The notes beneath the pieces are model-generated. The model did no database searches and was not told where the DNA came from. It worked only from the letters and a program-made list of their open reading frames with translations. A stretch of 64,000 nucleotides of DNA from Paramoeba atlantica (lineage: Eukaryota > Discosea), in the NCBI GenBank assembly GCA_977017575.1, contig CDRNVI010000048.1, positions 62,001 to 126,000 of the forward strand, written 5' to 3'. Both the position numbers and the translations under genes were made by a program. Positions 17,701 to 27,213 of the stretch are shown here, in pieces. Numbering within the stretch: position 1 is the stretch's first letter; each line of letters begins with the position of its first letter.

Positions 17701-20105
17701 TGTTTAGACTGCAAACGTTGTGTATACTCGCTAGTTACAAAATCATCGTTCGCTATGTGTTGCGTGTACCCAAAGATCATTCGTTTAGGAGTCATTCGAT
17801 CAGGTATCAAAGGAGCCACCGGCTGCTCATTCCATGGAGCCTCTATTGCTTGTTTCAATTTTCTACGAAATTCATCGTTTCGAAACGGAATTTTCCATGA
17901 ATATGGCTCTCTGACCTGGTCTTTTCCTATGCATTTAACGTCAGACAGATTTTGCACATCCAAACGAATCGCTACCCCACATTCGGGAAACGTCTGCACC
18001 CAAAAAGAGCCCCGCCGAATCCCTACAAGGACGCAGAAAAATTCATCTATTGAATTTTTCTCCTTTTCAATTATTTCTATTGTGTTTTCCTCATTCAACG
18101 CTTTCCATTGATTTCTTTTCACATAGTCTTCAACTTCTGTACAAGTCCTTCCCATCTCAACGACGTCCCCTTCGTCTGTAACGGCTAATAATTGGAATGA
18201 ATCAGCATCAACGCCAGCACACGTTGCGAAGGAACAAGATTCTAGGACTTCAAACTGAGCACCGTATTGATATCCAAATGTTTGACAAGTTTCTGGCGTT
18301 ACATCAACTAATCTAGATTGAAAACCTATCTTGTTGGGATTATCCCATGTTCTGACTTGAACTTGCAACTTGCTTCCGTGAGAAAGTGGAAGAGTGAAAT
18401 TTGTTAACAAATTCTTCTTCATTTCTGTTATCTCTCCATCATCTATTTCATACCACCTATAGCAAGAATTGTCAGGGAAATAGAAGGGTTGTTTTAATCG
18501 GAGACGTATTTTTTCTTCTTCGAAAGTCATGATCTGCAGGTCATTAGTGTTTAATAGTTTTTGCTCAAGCAGTGTGTAGTATTCAAGTTCTCGCAACATT
18601 TTCAGCGAATCTTTGGCATGTGTATCAATGTAGCACTCTTTAGGAAGTCTTCGGGAATGCATGAAAGACTTCTCTAACCCCCTCTTCACTTCTCTCCAGT
18701 TTGTTACTCGACGTCCCATAGAAGTCTGTGTTGCACTAAGCTTGTATTCCACTAGATCCTTCATGCATAGATTCCAACCCTTTGGCGGAACGCGCACAAC
18801 CCCTTCCTCACGTTGTTCACGTCGAAATCGATCGAGTTCCAAATCTATTCGAAGTTGTTTAACACTTTGAGGAACAAGCTGCGTGCCGATTCCCAAATAC
18901 GGATTTCGTAACCCTTCTTTGAGACCTTGACTCCGCATATTGGTCAATAGAATAGGATGATTTGTTTCGTCCAATATTTCATTGTACAGCTTCATTAAAT
19001 TTGCGGATTCTTTCACCACACCTGAGGCGTATTCCGCGGAGGCTCTGATGTTTATAAGAAAACTGTTCGCTCGTCCCCGCTGATGAGTTACCCGATAAAT
19101 CCGCATGAGTGCTTCGACTTGACGCTGGGTATGTTGTGCAGTTCCAAAGACAGTATGTTCTGTAGCCTTAACAAACAGCGCCTCGCCCCTATTGGCAACC
19201 AGATCGTACCACTCTTTTGACCAGGATTTATGAGGATCCCATACTCCTTGAAATGCGTGCAGCGGAGACCATGGTACGCCTTGCGCGCAGTATCGTGTTG
19301 TCGCGTACGGAAGACTACATCGGGGACAGTACTCTGGATGCACACGATTGGCTTCCATTTCTATGAAAACAGAGAATATATCCTCCAAAGATTTGGGCCT
19401 TTCTTTCAGAAACGAATTCAAAAGGTAGGTATCGTGATATTTCGTTCCCATCGCCTCATCAAATTCCATGAAAAACTGTGATACGACCCTAACCTCTCGG
19501 TACTTTTTCCCAGCACCGGGTTCATGAAGACCTTCGGATGTAAAGTACTCCGGGTCTGTGGAATTTGGTATGATTTTAATTTTTCCTACGCCATCATAGT
19601 GTCTCTTGACTAAAAAATCCAGTTTTTTCCACCAGTACTTCGTGTGCTCCAATACATTTGATGACTCATGTGTCACAGTTGGAGAGCTGCGTGACTTAGG
19701 GTACAGTCGGCAAGCCCAATGTCTTTCATCCGCGATGTGAATAGCTGCAGGAGGTAACAAGCCTCTATATAAAAATGGGTTTTCCCTCTCCCACGGATTG
19801 TACTCACTAAATCCACATCGTCGGTAACTGTTTTCCCAGTCTGACTTCGAACTTGGAACGCCAATCAAACGATTGTAATGACTATGTGCAGTTCCTTCCC
19901 GCAGCAGAAAATTCTTAGAAGCGTCTTGATCAGGAGCCACGGCCTCGTGAGCCTTATTTCCTCTGTTTCTTGGATTAATTGCTCTTTTTCGATCCCCCGT
20001 TGGAAAGCTTCTTGACATCCACGCGGGACGTGATGTTTCCAAAAACGGTTTCTGAAGATATTTCTCGTATGGAATCAATCTGCAGTGTTTTCGAGTGCGC
20101 TCCAT
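14748..20105 (-). CDS. 1785-residue conserved-looking protein of unknown function
   Basis: This is the longest gene of the window, intact from an ATG at 20105. The N-terminal 60 residues are rich in Arg and Lys with few acids, compatible with a mitochondrial presequence. A CPRCSLPYATTRYC cluster near residue 260 could bind zinc. Aromatic-rich blocks (NENWWNVRPYWTYHNLMERS, GPTGHSPDAWAAP) recur across the middle. The last 150 residues are polar, basic and probably disordered. There is no membrane segment, no ATP-binding motif and no recognisable repeat. Kinetoplastid mitochondrial ribosomes and their assembly factors include several very large lineage-specific proteins of this style, and this could be one, but that is only a guess from size and composition. 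Confidence 0.9.
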   Translation of the reverse strand: MERTRKHCRLIPYEKYLQKPFLETSRPAWMSRSFPTGDRKRAINPRNRGNKAHEAVAPDQDASKNFLLREGTAHSHYNRLIGVPSSKSDWENSYRRCGFSEYNPWERENPFLYRGLLPPAAIHIADERHWACRLYPKSRSSPTVTHESSNVLEHTKYWWKKLDFLVKRHYDGVGKIKIIPNSTDPEYFTSEGLHEPGAGKKYREVRVVSQFFMEFDEAMGTKYHDTYLLNSFLKERPKSLEDIFSVFIEMEANRVHPEYCPRCSLPYATTRYCAQGVPWSPLHAFQGVWDPHKSWSKEWYDLVANRGEALFVKATEHTVFGTAQHTQRQVEALMRIYRVTHQRGRANSFLINIRASAEYASGVVKESANLMKLYNEILDETNHPILLTNMRSQGLKEGLRNPYLGIGTQLVPQSVKQLRIDLELDRFRREQREEGVVRVPPKGWNLCMKDLVEYKLSATQTSMGRRVTNWREVKRGLEKSFMHSRRLPKECYIDTHAKDSLKMLRELEYYTLLEQKLLNTNDLQIMTFEEEKIRLRLKQPFYFPDNSCYRWYEIDDGEITEMKKNLLTNFTLPLSHGSKLQVQVRTWDNPNKIGFQSRLVDVTPETCQTFGYQYGAQFEVLESCSFATCAGVDADSFQLLAVTDEGDVVEMGRTCTEVEDYVKRNQWKALNEENTIEIIEKEKNSIDEFFCVLVGIRRGSFWVQTFPECGVAIRLDVQNLSDVKCIGKDQVREPYSWKIPFRNDEFRRKLKQAIEAPWNEQPVAPLIPDRMTPKRMIFGYTQHIANDDFVTSEYTQRLQSKQFHTKPNQFQVLPESYEAAPALSGKTGSIYTHGLPTVDRKELTHGWNKVNMISDEEVAEVEQAIRDISGTRPGNYYKKFSELEKFKLNENWWNVRPYWTYHNLMERSKHVSERCLLQPHKLPFEGKIPLLGSVGGIGDRFQYVMNQVSKGFGIGPTGHSPDAWAAPKDTLGFETERSERLNSSSALLRLFREKLKRENASEAQIIWAMSSHPKELMISYKEWTCYGAAPSPLLLTLLHQYMKVEIEQYNSTIPVGCEKISNTARALTESRSHDTVWGERDPALIVEANEKEAHYEIEGDVELIAQEGLIRYKYVQRHLHEVGRKGMSQHAGDLKTVQVDDPSLEKWCRQSYLDNFSCMLAHYVNRDITNTFLKAVRKSKEVALRDFRAHNRWITNTSLRLLLMECHIRKEDIEYFMAQAPDADYIIQAAQQVKKGKHSLTPFLSCSTSSPNTKTFTKYYHVPSLLKWKGTRTSFSETEQKEHALGSSDSDKKSKNAFKGTSLGLALFSSQPLDNMIKMREVLQNMVTFFGDGFSMDWNYGAVENKGNAELFLEFKTLAENLVSGAERKEEQLRALYSDYCEGRWVPSITETIHMMYHYINRFGKIIMSETSPDHIFVIHPAKKSTVIDVILASSKARPFQYENVRLERDRTIDFFGSQGILDTKMVQELNNTVVDTRTIEIDYDTYTEAPLRGSLGFGDVEEKGLKKTTNTQVDRLSDNFMTKIRNHVLGSEHHAPFTSYLADNSSFRTFIRKVFHRHFPLVGRSYQLWSNFNTIYATRLSEIKTQNEQFRQVYGISDSSRRALWKDDFATYQNYSEKYWREIIRSRKRMMAVRKSDGAVDKPYSEAVSGRKGYESSILGTFTQKSNSAELKHGATNFSKTKIENKPISQHERDVLREKKELPAESIHVSTGHENSSTTNETNVAKANLLPGKAALGKSTHQLLPMNPIQPPSKKPFSSLFGKSTLNSPSGLKLDPFTGGRDKR

Positions 20106-20586
20106 GTGTAAGACTTAAGTTTTCGAATTTTGAAAGTAATTCGTGTAATGAAAGGCGCTTAACAAGTATATTTTCGAATGAGACGGGGTTAATAGCTTCG
20201 ACTTTCCAATTTCAATTCATTAATAAAAATTACTACGACAATCATAAAAATTACTTGGGAAGCATAAAACATGCTTAATAAACTCTTTTACTTTTACTAA
20301 AAGTATTACTAAGGTACAGGTGTATGTGTGTAAAGTCCTCAGTTAAAGAAGTCAAAGGACGCTACTTTCCCGAAAGTGCTCTCCCATGCTCTTGAGTTCA
20401 CAAGATTGAGTGAACGAAATCATGGTGTCGTCCCAGCCAAATGAAGTTGCTGCAGACGATTTTATGTCACGCCGATTCACGCTCTAAGAAAACCCATGAC
20501 AGAACCCAGCAACATTCTTACACCACAACCAGGTTCATACCTGTAGCCATACCTGTTCATACATGTAGCCCACATCGTCTTAAAAT
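20106..20586. other. Intergenic spacer
   Basis: No convincing coding signal. Near 20531-20570 the phrase cctgtagcc/cctgttcatacatgtagcc is partly repeated. The short plus-strand frames seen here run into the antisense of the neighbouring gene. Confidence 0.5.
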
Positions 20587-21123
20587 TCAAAGCTCAATAT
20601 CTTCATCAATACCCCTATCAAGAAAATTCGAATATTGTCCAGGAACCATAACGTGGTATATAGATTCTTTACAGGCTAATCTTGAGTTCTCATTGGGGTC
20701 TTTCGTTGCTTGCATTGCCGTCATCTCATTTCGTGCTTCACGAACCGTACTTTCATTTCCTATGCAAGGCACTTCGTATGCTGCGTGAGATGCAGCGTTG
20801 GATAAACGTATTTCCTTCTCACACTTAGCGCAGCACCGAAGAGTTCCCGTGCATGGCAAGCAAATGTTGTGATAGGCATGGCTGATGGTGCGTTGTTTAC
20901 ACCTTCGGCAGTGCGCATATTCTTTGAGAGGTTTGTATTTTCCGTACTTAATTTTCCATGCGATGCATTCAGAACAGCGCAAACAACATTGCACGGTGGC
21001 TTCTTCAGGACTAAACCGAATTGCATCCGATTTCCGATGACGATTTGGATCGAAAGCGGTTTGGTTTAGAAATCTCTGACGTGGACCCTTATGAGAGCTT
21101 TTCTTGAGCACTTGAACGGACAT
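20587..21123 (-). CDS. C9orf85-like cysteine-rich (zinc-ribbon) protein
   Basis: From the ATG at 21123 the protein has 178 residues beginning MSVQVLKKSSHKGPRQRFLN; an ATG 13 codons upstream is possible but gives a hydrophobic, unlikely N-terminus. CLRCSECIAWKIKYGKYKPL, then CRRCKQRTISHAYHNICLPC and CAKCEKEI follow the exact cysteine order of the eukaryotic C9orf85 family (CQRCKE..EWRVKYxKYKPL..CxxC..K..YHxxCxPC..CAKC), including the KYGKYKPL signature. These are small, widely conserved proteins with paired CxxC motifs that probably hold zinc. Their role is not established. The 60-residue C-terminal part here is acidic and specific to this protein. Confidence 0.85.
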   Translation of the reverse strand: MSVQVLKKSSHKGPRQRFLNQTAFDPNRHRKSDAIRFSPEEATVQCCLRCSECIAWKIKYGKYKPLKEYAHCRRCKQRTISHAYHNICLPCTGTLRCCAKCEKEIRLSNAASHAAYEVPCIGNESTVREARNEMTAMQATKDPNENSRLACKESIYHVMVPGQYSNFLDRGIDEDIEL

Positions 21124-21208
21124 CGATATGAAAATAAAGTAAATGAAATTTGAGTAGTTCATAATATATAAATTTTATAAATTTACATGCATCATTGAAC
21201 AACTTGAT

Positions 21209-21253
21209 CATTTTGACCCAAAACCCACTCTCTTACTGGGGGGGGGTATACGG
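21209..21253 (-). mobile_element. Solo end of miniature element family A
   Basis: Read on the minus strand this segment is ccgtataccccccccccagt then aagagagtgggttttgggtc. It matches the left 45 bases of the element at 4691-4990 (ccgtataccccaccagtaag, agaatgggttttgggtc) with few changes. The TA after the end is kept (21254-21255). No partner end is present on the other side, where the C9orf85-like gene stands, so this is a truncated or single-ended copy. Confidence 0.7.
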
Positions 21254-21367
21254 TAGTAGATTTAGACGCTTATGGATATACCAAGACTGCGCTTCGGCAG
21301 CCCGAAATAAAAACGCAAAGGGGTGGAACAACTTTCTGTTCCGGTAGTCAATGCCAACTATTCATGT

Positions 21368-22990
21368 TTACGTAATAGAAACAGTTTCAAAGCGTTGAAT
21401 TTTTACAGCATGCCTCTTCGAAGTCATTTTGTACTTTCTTTCCATTACCTCAGCGGCCTTAGATCTCAAAGTTTCTTTCGGCTCATCTTCACACGCTGGT
21501 TGACGATTACAGTCAATCTCTGGGGGAGGCCCTAAGAGAACGTATCGCCCCCTGTACCACATGTCTGGATCCTGCAAATCGACTTCTCTCTCATCAATAC
21601 ATCGAGGCACCGGATGATACCGTGATGCGCGTGTCTGCGCCTCATGAGCCGTTGAAAGAACTTTCGAGCCGCCCTGCTGTTCATCCTCAGATGCGGATTC
21701 CAGTTCCCTTTCATCAAACGTAAGTGCTCGAGCCCAGCGATCGCACAAGATCATTGCAATCTTGCGATTCTCAGTGCTCTCCGTTGAAAGCTCGGCGTAG
21801 TATTGGAGTATACTACCCAAATCACCGGATGCTAATAACTGCTCTTTTGTAAGTCCGGCCCATTCGTCTTCGACCACGTCCGAGCGCCGAGAAATTGAAG
21901 TATCTCGTCGAATTCGTTTCTTTTCCCCGACGCAGGGAATATCGGAAAGAAATCTGATAAGTTCAGCGCGAACCTCAAAAGGAGGAAGAGAACCATGAGC
22001 TATGGGACGAAGCCAGTTACCAACCTCTTGAAGAAATCCATGACGCAAAAGACAGGTCAAAGAAGATTGCTGTGACAAAATTGGTCGAAGTTGCGGCAGA
22101 AATTGAACTTTGTAGGATATTATGCTCGGACTGGGGGATGCTCCCCACTGATTGCTTACAGTTTGGAGTTCAGTAGTATTGTCCACCTCTCGAGCTCTCC
22201 TCATGCTGTCCACAAGCTCTATGCATTTGACCTCTCTCTCGGGTTGAGTCATCCTTCTTTTCCCACGCGAAATTTTAGTCACCGCGTCAAACCATTTTGG
22301 TGTTTGAAGGCGCAAATCAGGCTTTCCTGTATTGAAATGAGAATCTACTTCAGGTGTTGCTTTTTTCCTTGTTCGCTCTCCTTCGGCAAATATCGAAGCC
22401 TTGACTCGTACATTTCCATGTACTAATTTAGAATCTAGAGTATCGCTATTCTGTTCTTCATCTAGATTTTTATCAACTTCGTGGTCTCCACCGACTCTCA
22501 TGTTCGTCTGCTGAGATTCACTTTGTAACTTCTTTTTCTTATGTTTTCGTTGTCTCTTTTCGCGCTTTTTTCTTTTCCGCTTGTTCTCCCTTTTGTTTTC
22601 TTCATTTCTGTCACTGCGCTTTCGCCGCTTTTTGTCCTTCCCTTGTTTTCTATCCTTTTTCGACTTGTGACGTCTTTCATTAGGTTTGAACAGCTGTATA
22701 ATGTTTTCCTCCTCATTCGCAAGAGCGAAGCTTTCATTTTGACTTGCTTGTATTTCGGAAACGTTCGCATTTTCGAGGCTTTCAACAGATGTGAAGGCAA
22801 TAGAAGTTGAATGTGACTCAATATTCTCAAGTATGGTCGAGTTTTCAATGGGCAGAAAAGAGGATTTTATTCGTTCTTCCGAGTATTCATGTTCTGTTAC
22901 TTGACTAAAGCCTTCTTCTCCGACATTGGAGGTCGGCGTGCTGTTGAGCACAACTTTGATTCTTCTTATTCCCGTGACATTCTCATTCAT
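21368..22990 (-). CDS. IWS1-like transcription elongation factor
   Basis: The protein has 540 residues. The N-terminal half is acidic and then strongly basic (a stretch of Lys/Arg/Glu such as KRKRKKREKRQRKHKKKK near residues 135-155). The conserved core follows at about 265-420: SIISYKVQFLPQLRPILSQQ, then GFLQEVGNWLRPIAHGSLPP, FEVRAELIRFLSDIPCVGEK, and a helix with ENRKIAMILCDRWARAL. This is the TFIIS-N/LW domain of IWS1/Spn1, where the phrase WLxPLxDGSLPxxxIRxxLL is diagnostic. IWS1 binds Spt6 and acts with elongating RNA polymerase II in mRNA processing and export. A C-terminal tail of about 120 residues is lineage-specific. Confidence 0.85.
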   Translation of the reverse strand: MNENVTGIRRIKVVLNSTPTSNVGEEGFSQVTEHEYSEERIKSSFLPIENSTILENIESHSTSIAFTSVESLENANVSEIQASQNESFALANEEENIIQLFKPNERRHKSKKDRKQGKDKKRRKRSDRNEENKRENKRKRKKREKRQRKHKKKKLQSESQQTNMRVGGDHEVDKNLDEEQNSDTLDSKLVHGNVRVKASIFAEGERTRKKATPEVDSHFNTGKPDLRLQTPKWFDAVTKISRGKRRMTQPEREVKCIELVDSMRRAREVDNTTELQTVSNQWGASPSPSIISYKVQFLPQLRPILSQQSSLTCLLRHGFLQEVGNWLRPIAHGSLPPFEVRAELIRFLSDIPCVGEKKRIRRDTSISRRSDVVEDEWAGLTKEQLLASGDLGSILQYYAELSTESTENRKIAMILCDRWARALTFDERELESASEDEQQGGSKVLSTAHEAQTRASRYHPVPRCIDEREVDLQDPDMWYRGRYVLLGPPPEIDCNRQPACEDEPKETLRSKAAEVMERKYKMTSKRHAVKIQRFETVSIT

Positions 22991-23320
22991 AAAGGAATAT
23001 CAAAGTTACAAATTTCAGTTGGCACAACCAGTGATTTCACTTTCTTGCAAAAATTGTAAAATAATTGATCTTTATCGTTAAAGTTTTGTTTATCGTTAAA
23101 GTTTTTTTTAAAATAATTAAAATTGTAAAATGCAAAAACTAGTGCTTTTATAGAGTTGAATGCAGACGCTTATCTCACTCGATCACATTTTTGGCAACAC
23201 GTTCATTGTAACACGTTTTTACAGAACCCCGTATCCAAGGAAAGACGCTAACAATAAAACATGATGTTGGTCTGAGATGCACGGAACTTCTTGACAGTGA
23301 ATCTTTTGAAGGATAAACAG
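22991..23320. other. AT-rich intergenic spacer
   Basis: Contains a short direct repetition of tatcgttaaagttttgttta/tatcgttaaagttttttt near 23075-23112. No gene or RNA signal was seen. Confidence 0.5.
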
Positions 23321-24748
23321 TTAATCGGGATCTACCGGCATGTTTCTTTCGCGGCGAAGTTTCCACGTCGTAGCAACAGTAATCAATCCAACTAATGCAT
23401 AAAAAATGTATACTGTTAATAAATTCCAAGGAAAGGACACAGGACAAGCCCATACGTTTCTTTCCGTCGAAGCTGACCAAGCAAAAAGAGAACATGCGAT
23501 GGTGGGAAAAATGAATACCACAAGGCTTTGTAGCGAAATAGTCAAGGCTGACGCACGCGAGAGAAATGTTTTGTGAACAGAAAAGTTGGACAACACAAGC
23601 GTCGCGTTAAACATTATCTGACCCATTACTTGCCTTGCGATTCCCATGACAAGGGTGAGCACAGCAAGATCCGCATAGCGTGGCAGATAAACAACAAAAG
23701 GAACTATAGCGTAAAACGGAATGGATATTAAGGCTGCCCCGAGGACGCACTCTCGGTATCCAAACCGCTCATTGATAAGCGGTGACACGTACGATGCCAT
23801 AGTGGTGATTACCCCTTGTATCGCACCCATGAGCCCTACCCCGTCCGTGGACATTCCATACCCCCCATCAGAGGCGGGAAGCATCAGTAGAAGGGGAAAA
23901 ACATCTGCGCCGATACACCGCAACCCACTTGAGAGCGCAAACACAATGGTGACACGAGCAAATTGGTTGTCATTTGTTTTGAGGTAATACATAAAGCACG
24001 TCCATGATGAAGTGTCACTGGCGCTGGACGCCGTACTCAATAGGGTGGTATCCATTTCCCCCCTCTCAAGGGGAACTGTTTGCGTAACAATGTTTAATCT
24101 CAATTTGCGATACCGAAGTTCCACTAGAAATATGCCTAGAGCGCATAAATTCAGAAATGAGGTAATAAGATTAGGAAGGAGAAAAGGGAACGATTTGAGT
24201 CCCGGAAGAGCGTGACTAAGTGATGCATACTTTGTTGCGCCGTAGCTTAAAAGCCCCGCAAGGGCAGGAGAAAGCACACTGACTATTCCCCAAATACCAC
24301 CAATATAACTGAGGGGATAAACCGTGCGCTCAGGGGGTAAAATGTGAGCTAGACGAACTTTCGAGAGAAGAGTGGTGCCGTTACAAAAACCGTACAGAGT
24401 GGCAACAACTAACGCCCACCAGTAGTTAGAGCACAACCCAAACAAAAACGGAAACAAGATGCCGGTAGAGCAGGTCACAATCATGAGCGGCATAGTACCA
24501 TAGCCATCTACGGCGTAACCAAAAGGAATCCCGTTGAGAAATCGGCCTAAATAGAATGCCCCGTTCAATGCCCCTGCGTAGTATCCAACTTTCGCGTGGG
24601 ATAGTTCCGGGAAAAATTCTTTTACCATGTATCCCGAGTAGTGCACCAGCCCCGCGACGTACCAGTACCCAGCGAAACACAAGGCATAAACGGAGAGAAC
24701 CCCGAGTTTTTCAATTCGCTTTTCGGATTTGGTCTGCCGCACGTTCAT
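23321..24748 (-). CDS. Major facilitator superfamily transporter, ZIF1-like
   Basis: From the first ATG (24748) the protein has 475 residues and twelve hydrophobic segments in two groups of six with a polar central loop (near 225-265). The N-terminal half shows YYAGALNGAFYLGRFLNG and GYAVDGYG (the loop 2-3 motif of drug/H+ antiporter-type MFS proteins) and VATLYGFCNGTTLLSKVRLA near 130-150. This arrangement is closest to the eukaryotic ZIF1/zinc-induced-facilitator-like branch, whose members move small organic anions or metal chelators across plasma or vacuolar membranes. The substrate here is unknown. It follows the IWS1 gene on the same transcript direction. Confidence 0.8.
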   Translation of the reverse strand: MNVRQTKSEKRIEKLGVLSVYALCFAGYWYVAGLVHYSGYMVKEFFPELSHAKVGYYAGALNGAFYLGRFLNGIPFGYAVDGYGTMPLMIVTCSTGILFPFLFGLCSNYWWALVVATLYGFCNGTTLLSKVRLAHILPPERTVYPLSYIGGIWGIVSVLSPALAGLLSYGATKYASLSHALPGLKSFPFLLPNLITSFLNLCALGIFLVELRYRKLRLNIVTQTVPLERGEMDTTLLSTASSASDTSSWTCFMYYLKTNDNQFARVTIVFALSSGLRCIGADVFPLLLMLPASDGGYGMSTDGVGLMGAIQGVITTMASYVSPLINERFGYRECVLGAALISIPFYAIVPFVVYLPRYADLAVLTLVMGIARQVMGQIMFNATLVLSNFSVHKTFLSRASALTISLQSLVVFIFPTIACSLFAWSASTERNVWACPVSFPWNLLTVYIFYALVGLITVATTWKLRRERNMPVDPD

Positions 24749-25086
24749 CGAGTCCTGCTGCAAAATATGTGAACTCTCATTTGTACACCGCCACTAGTGG
24801 TAGCAGATTTTTAAGAATGAAGAGATCATCTCTGTTCCTTACAAGTATTTTTCGTAAAAAATGAATTCGGATCTCACCACAGCCCTATGATAACACGCAC
24901 GTAGAATAAGGAAATAAAATAACAGTCCTGTTAAAAATGTTTGGTTGTTACCTACAGAATGGAAAATATTCATGTACTTGTCTATGCATTGATATTATTT
25001 TTATAGCTCGTTTGAACCGACTCACAAAGAGCTAACGATAAAACAGTACAGTTTGTTGTATGTAGCTAAGGGGTACAAATGACAAG
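24749..25086. other. Intergenic spacer
   Basis: AT-rich; no coding potential or repeat was detected by eye. Confidence 0.5.
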
Positions 25087-27213
25087 TTACCCTATTTGCC
25101 ATTGTTGTACGGATGACACATTTTGCGAGTAGATTTTCGACACATTGTTTTCGTTGAGTGCCGTTCGGATCTCAATATCGACAAAGGTTGTTTTGGATGC
25201 AGTACGGTTCAACGCTAGGAAGAAAGTTTTGCGATCTTCTTCGGATTTAGTCGGTGGCGCAAAAAGAGACAGTTCAACAGCAAAAGATTTAACGTCGGTT
25301 GAGTAAATAATCATATCTGGAGCATTCTCATGGAAATAAGAGAGAGAAGGTGTTGACTCAGATACATTTAAATTCTCTAATGAAGCTCTTTCGTCGGTAT
25401 TAGTTTCGGATCGCCTGTTTTTCAAGAAACTGTTGGAAATCAAAGAAGTAACATCGAGGGGTACCTCAGAAAGGGAATCAGTGCCTTGATGCCAGACTGG
25501 ATATGGAAGACCACTTTCTAGGATCTCTTGCGCCACCCTATGCAACCTCGGCTGTAAAGTCTTGCCTGCACTACGTATATCAGAATCCGGAACAATTTGC
25601 TGCGCTGCAGAATGGAACAATGCGGTATCCTCCGTATGCGCGACACGTGCCCTGCTCCTACTTTTTTCGTGCGCTTCCGAATTCATAGACGGTTGAAAGG
25701 CATGAATTAAATCTTGTTCCATTACGATGTCCTGTGAAAATGCGCGTACACCGTCGATGTTACAGACTGCAACACGAAATGGGGCTGCGGCTTCTTTGAG
25801 TTTCGTATATTCACTCTCGTTGGCGTCGTTGTCACCAAAATGTAAGAGTGAGGGATTGCGCAACATTTGAATAGGTCTGTGAGGCGTGGGCATGTCCATT
25901 CCAAAATCAGGTACCTCTTCGAAGCATCGCTGAGGGAATACATAATCGGAGTTACTGTCCCCAAGAGAGGGAATTAAAAAGAATGTATGCCGATGAAAGA
26001 ACGGTTTGTTCGGTCTCTCTTCTTTGAAATGAAAGCCACGTGTACTGGCTACTTCACAAAACTTTTGGTCGAGTCGAGTCCATTCTCTGGATAGCTGTTC
26101 TATTCTTTCCAAGAAGTCGGAGAACATCTCGCTGTACGTTTCCTGGGTAGGAATTTCATAGCCATTCTTCTCACATGGAGTAAGCTGTTGGGAGATGTCA
26201 GGAGAACCAAAACGAGGAAGCACAAATGGCCCTAAAAACATGACCATGAATGGATATGAAGAGGAAAAAGTGTTAATTTTTTCATCTCGAAAGGATTGAG
26301 ATAACCTATTTGAGGCTTCTTCATAGTGATTCCGAATGAATTCGCTCAAAGAAGTCAGCATTTCCTTCCCACGATGAGTGAACGGGCCCTGACAAATAAT
26401 GATCCGCTGTGAAAGTGAATCTGACAAAGGAAAACCTACACTTGTGACGGCTCTCGAGTCACATGTTTCCTTTTTAATGTAACTTTCGGTAACGGTTGGA
26501 TGCGACTCTACATTTGATTTTATGTTAGAAAGTATTTCACAGCATAGTAAATTTGTCATCAACCGCTGAACCAGAATGGACGAGGCTCCATAGAAACTTC
26601 CAATCATGGAAATAATTTTTCCTGGCCAAAAGGAAAAGCACAGATCGTCCTTCTTAGATGTGTCAGTGACGTTTTCATAGCCCAGAAGTGACATACACTC
26701 TGAAAGAGCACAGTCTGTTTTCATTTGACTGAAATCTAAAGTAGCTATTGCATTCTTTAGCCGAGGAGAAGCAGATTCCTGCTTTGAATTTGGTACGAGT
26801 TCCACAGCCACGTCAAGTTCATGGAGATACTTTTTTGTAGGGCTCACCTCGCCCGAGGCAATAAAGCTCGACATATCTCGTTTCGACAAGTTTACCTTAC
26901 ACTGAACCACACGGGCAACAATAAAAGTAACTCCTGGTGGCAGCCTCGGCCCGAGCAACTGCCCGTATAAGGTTTCGTGCAGAAGGCTTTGAGCTTGACC
27001 GTAGGAACGGAGGGAGTCCATCTGTTGCTGTGGACCATCCCTTGTGAGTCTAAGGTCCTTTCGACTGCCAGTGAATGCAGGTGTGATATCCGTCCAACAG
27101 GCCTCAGCATGTAACGCCTTGAACGCAAGACTTGGGTCCACAACCCAATCATTCCGTTGAGTAGTATAGATTGCGACAGTCCGACTTGGTATCTGCCGAT
27201 GGATTCGTTCCAT
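25087..27213 (-). CDS. DNA polymerase alpha subunit B (POLA2-like)
   Basis: This 708-residue protein carries the C-terminal landmarks of replicative polymerase B-subunits. RIIICQGPFT (near 268) is followed by a loop, then FMVMFLGPFVLPRFG (near 320), TFFLIPSLGDSNSDYVFPQ (near 415), and a NPSLLHFGD piece (near 465). AVCNIDGVRAFSQDIV follows, then QEILESGLPYPV (near 575), and finally APDMIIYSTDVKSFAVEL (near 645). The order GPF - LGPF - FxPSxxD - PQ - NP - LL..YP - PDxxIxxS is that of the inactive phosphoesterase domain of POLA2. The protein would couple polymerase alpha to primase at replication origins. The alternative is the epsilon B-subunit (DPB2), which I consider less likely because the spacing is POLA2-like. 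Extra insertions explain its size, about 100 residues over the animal protein. Confidence 0.75.
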   Translation of the reverse strand: MERIHRQIPSRTVAIYTTQRNDWVVDPSLAFKALHAEACWTDITPAFTGSRKDLRLTRDGPQQQMDSLRSYGQAQSLLHETLYGQLLGPRLPPGVTFIVARVVQCKVNLSKRDMSSFIASGEVSPTKKYLHELDVAVELVPNSKQESASPRLKNAIATLDFSQMKTDCALSECMSLLGYENVTDTSKKDDLCFSFWPGKIISMIGSFYGASSILVQRLMTNLLCCEILSNIKSNVESHPTVTESYIKKETCDSRAVTSVGFPLSDSLSQRIIICQGPFTHRGKEMLTSLSEFIRNHYEEASNRLSQSFRDEKINTFSSSYPFMVMFLGPFVLPRFGSPDISQQLTPCEKNGYEIPTQETYSEMFSDFLERIEQLSREWTRLDQKFCEVASTRGFHFKEERPNKPFFHRHTFFLIPSLGDSNSDYVFPQRCFEEVPDFGMDMPTPHRPIQMLRNPSLLHFGDNDANESEYTKLKEAAAPFRVAVCNIDGVRAFSQDIVMEQDLIHAFQPSMNSEAHEKSRSRARVAHTEDTALFHSAAQQIVPDSDIRSAGKTLQPRLHRVAQEILESGLPYPVWHQGTDSLSEVPLDVTSLISNSFLKNRRSETNTDERASLENLNVSESTPSLSYFHENAPDMIIYSTDVKSFAVELSLFAPPTKSEEDRKTFFLALNRTASKTTFVDIEIRTALNENNVSKIYSQNVSSVQQWQIG

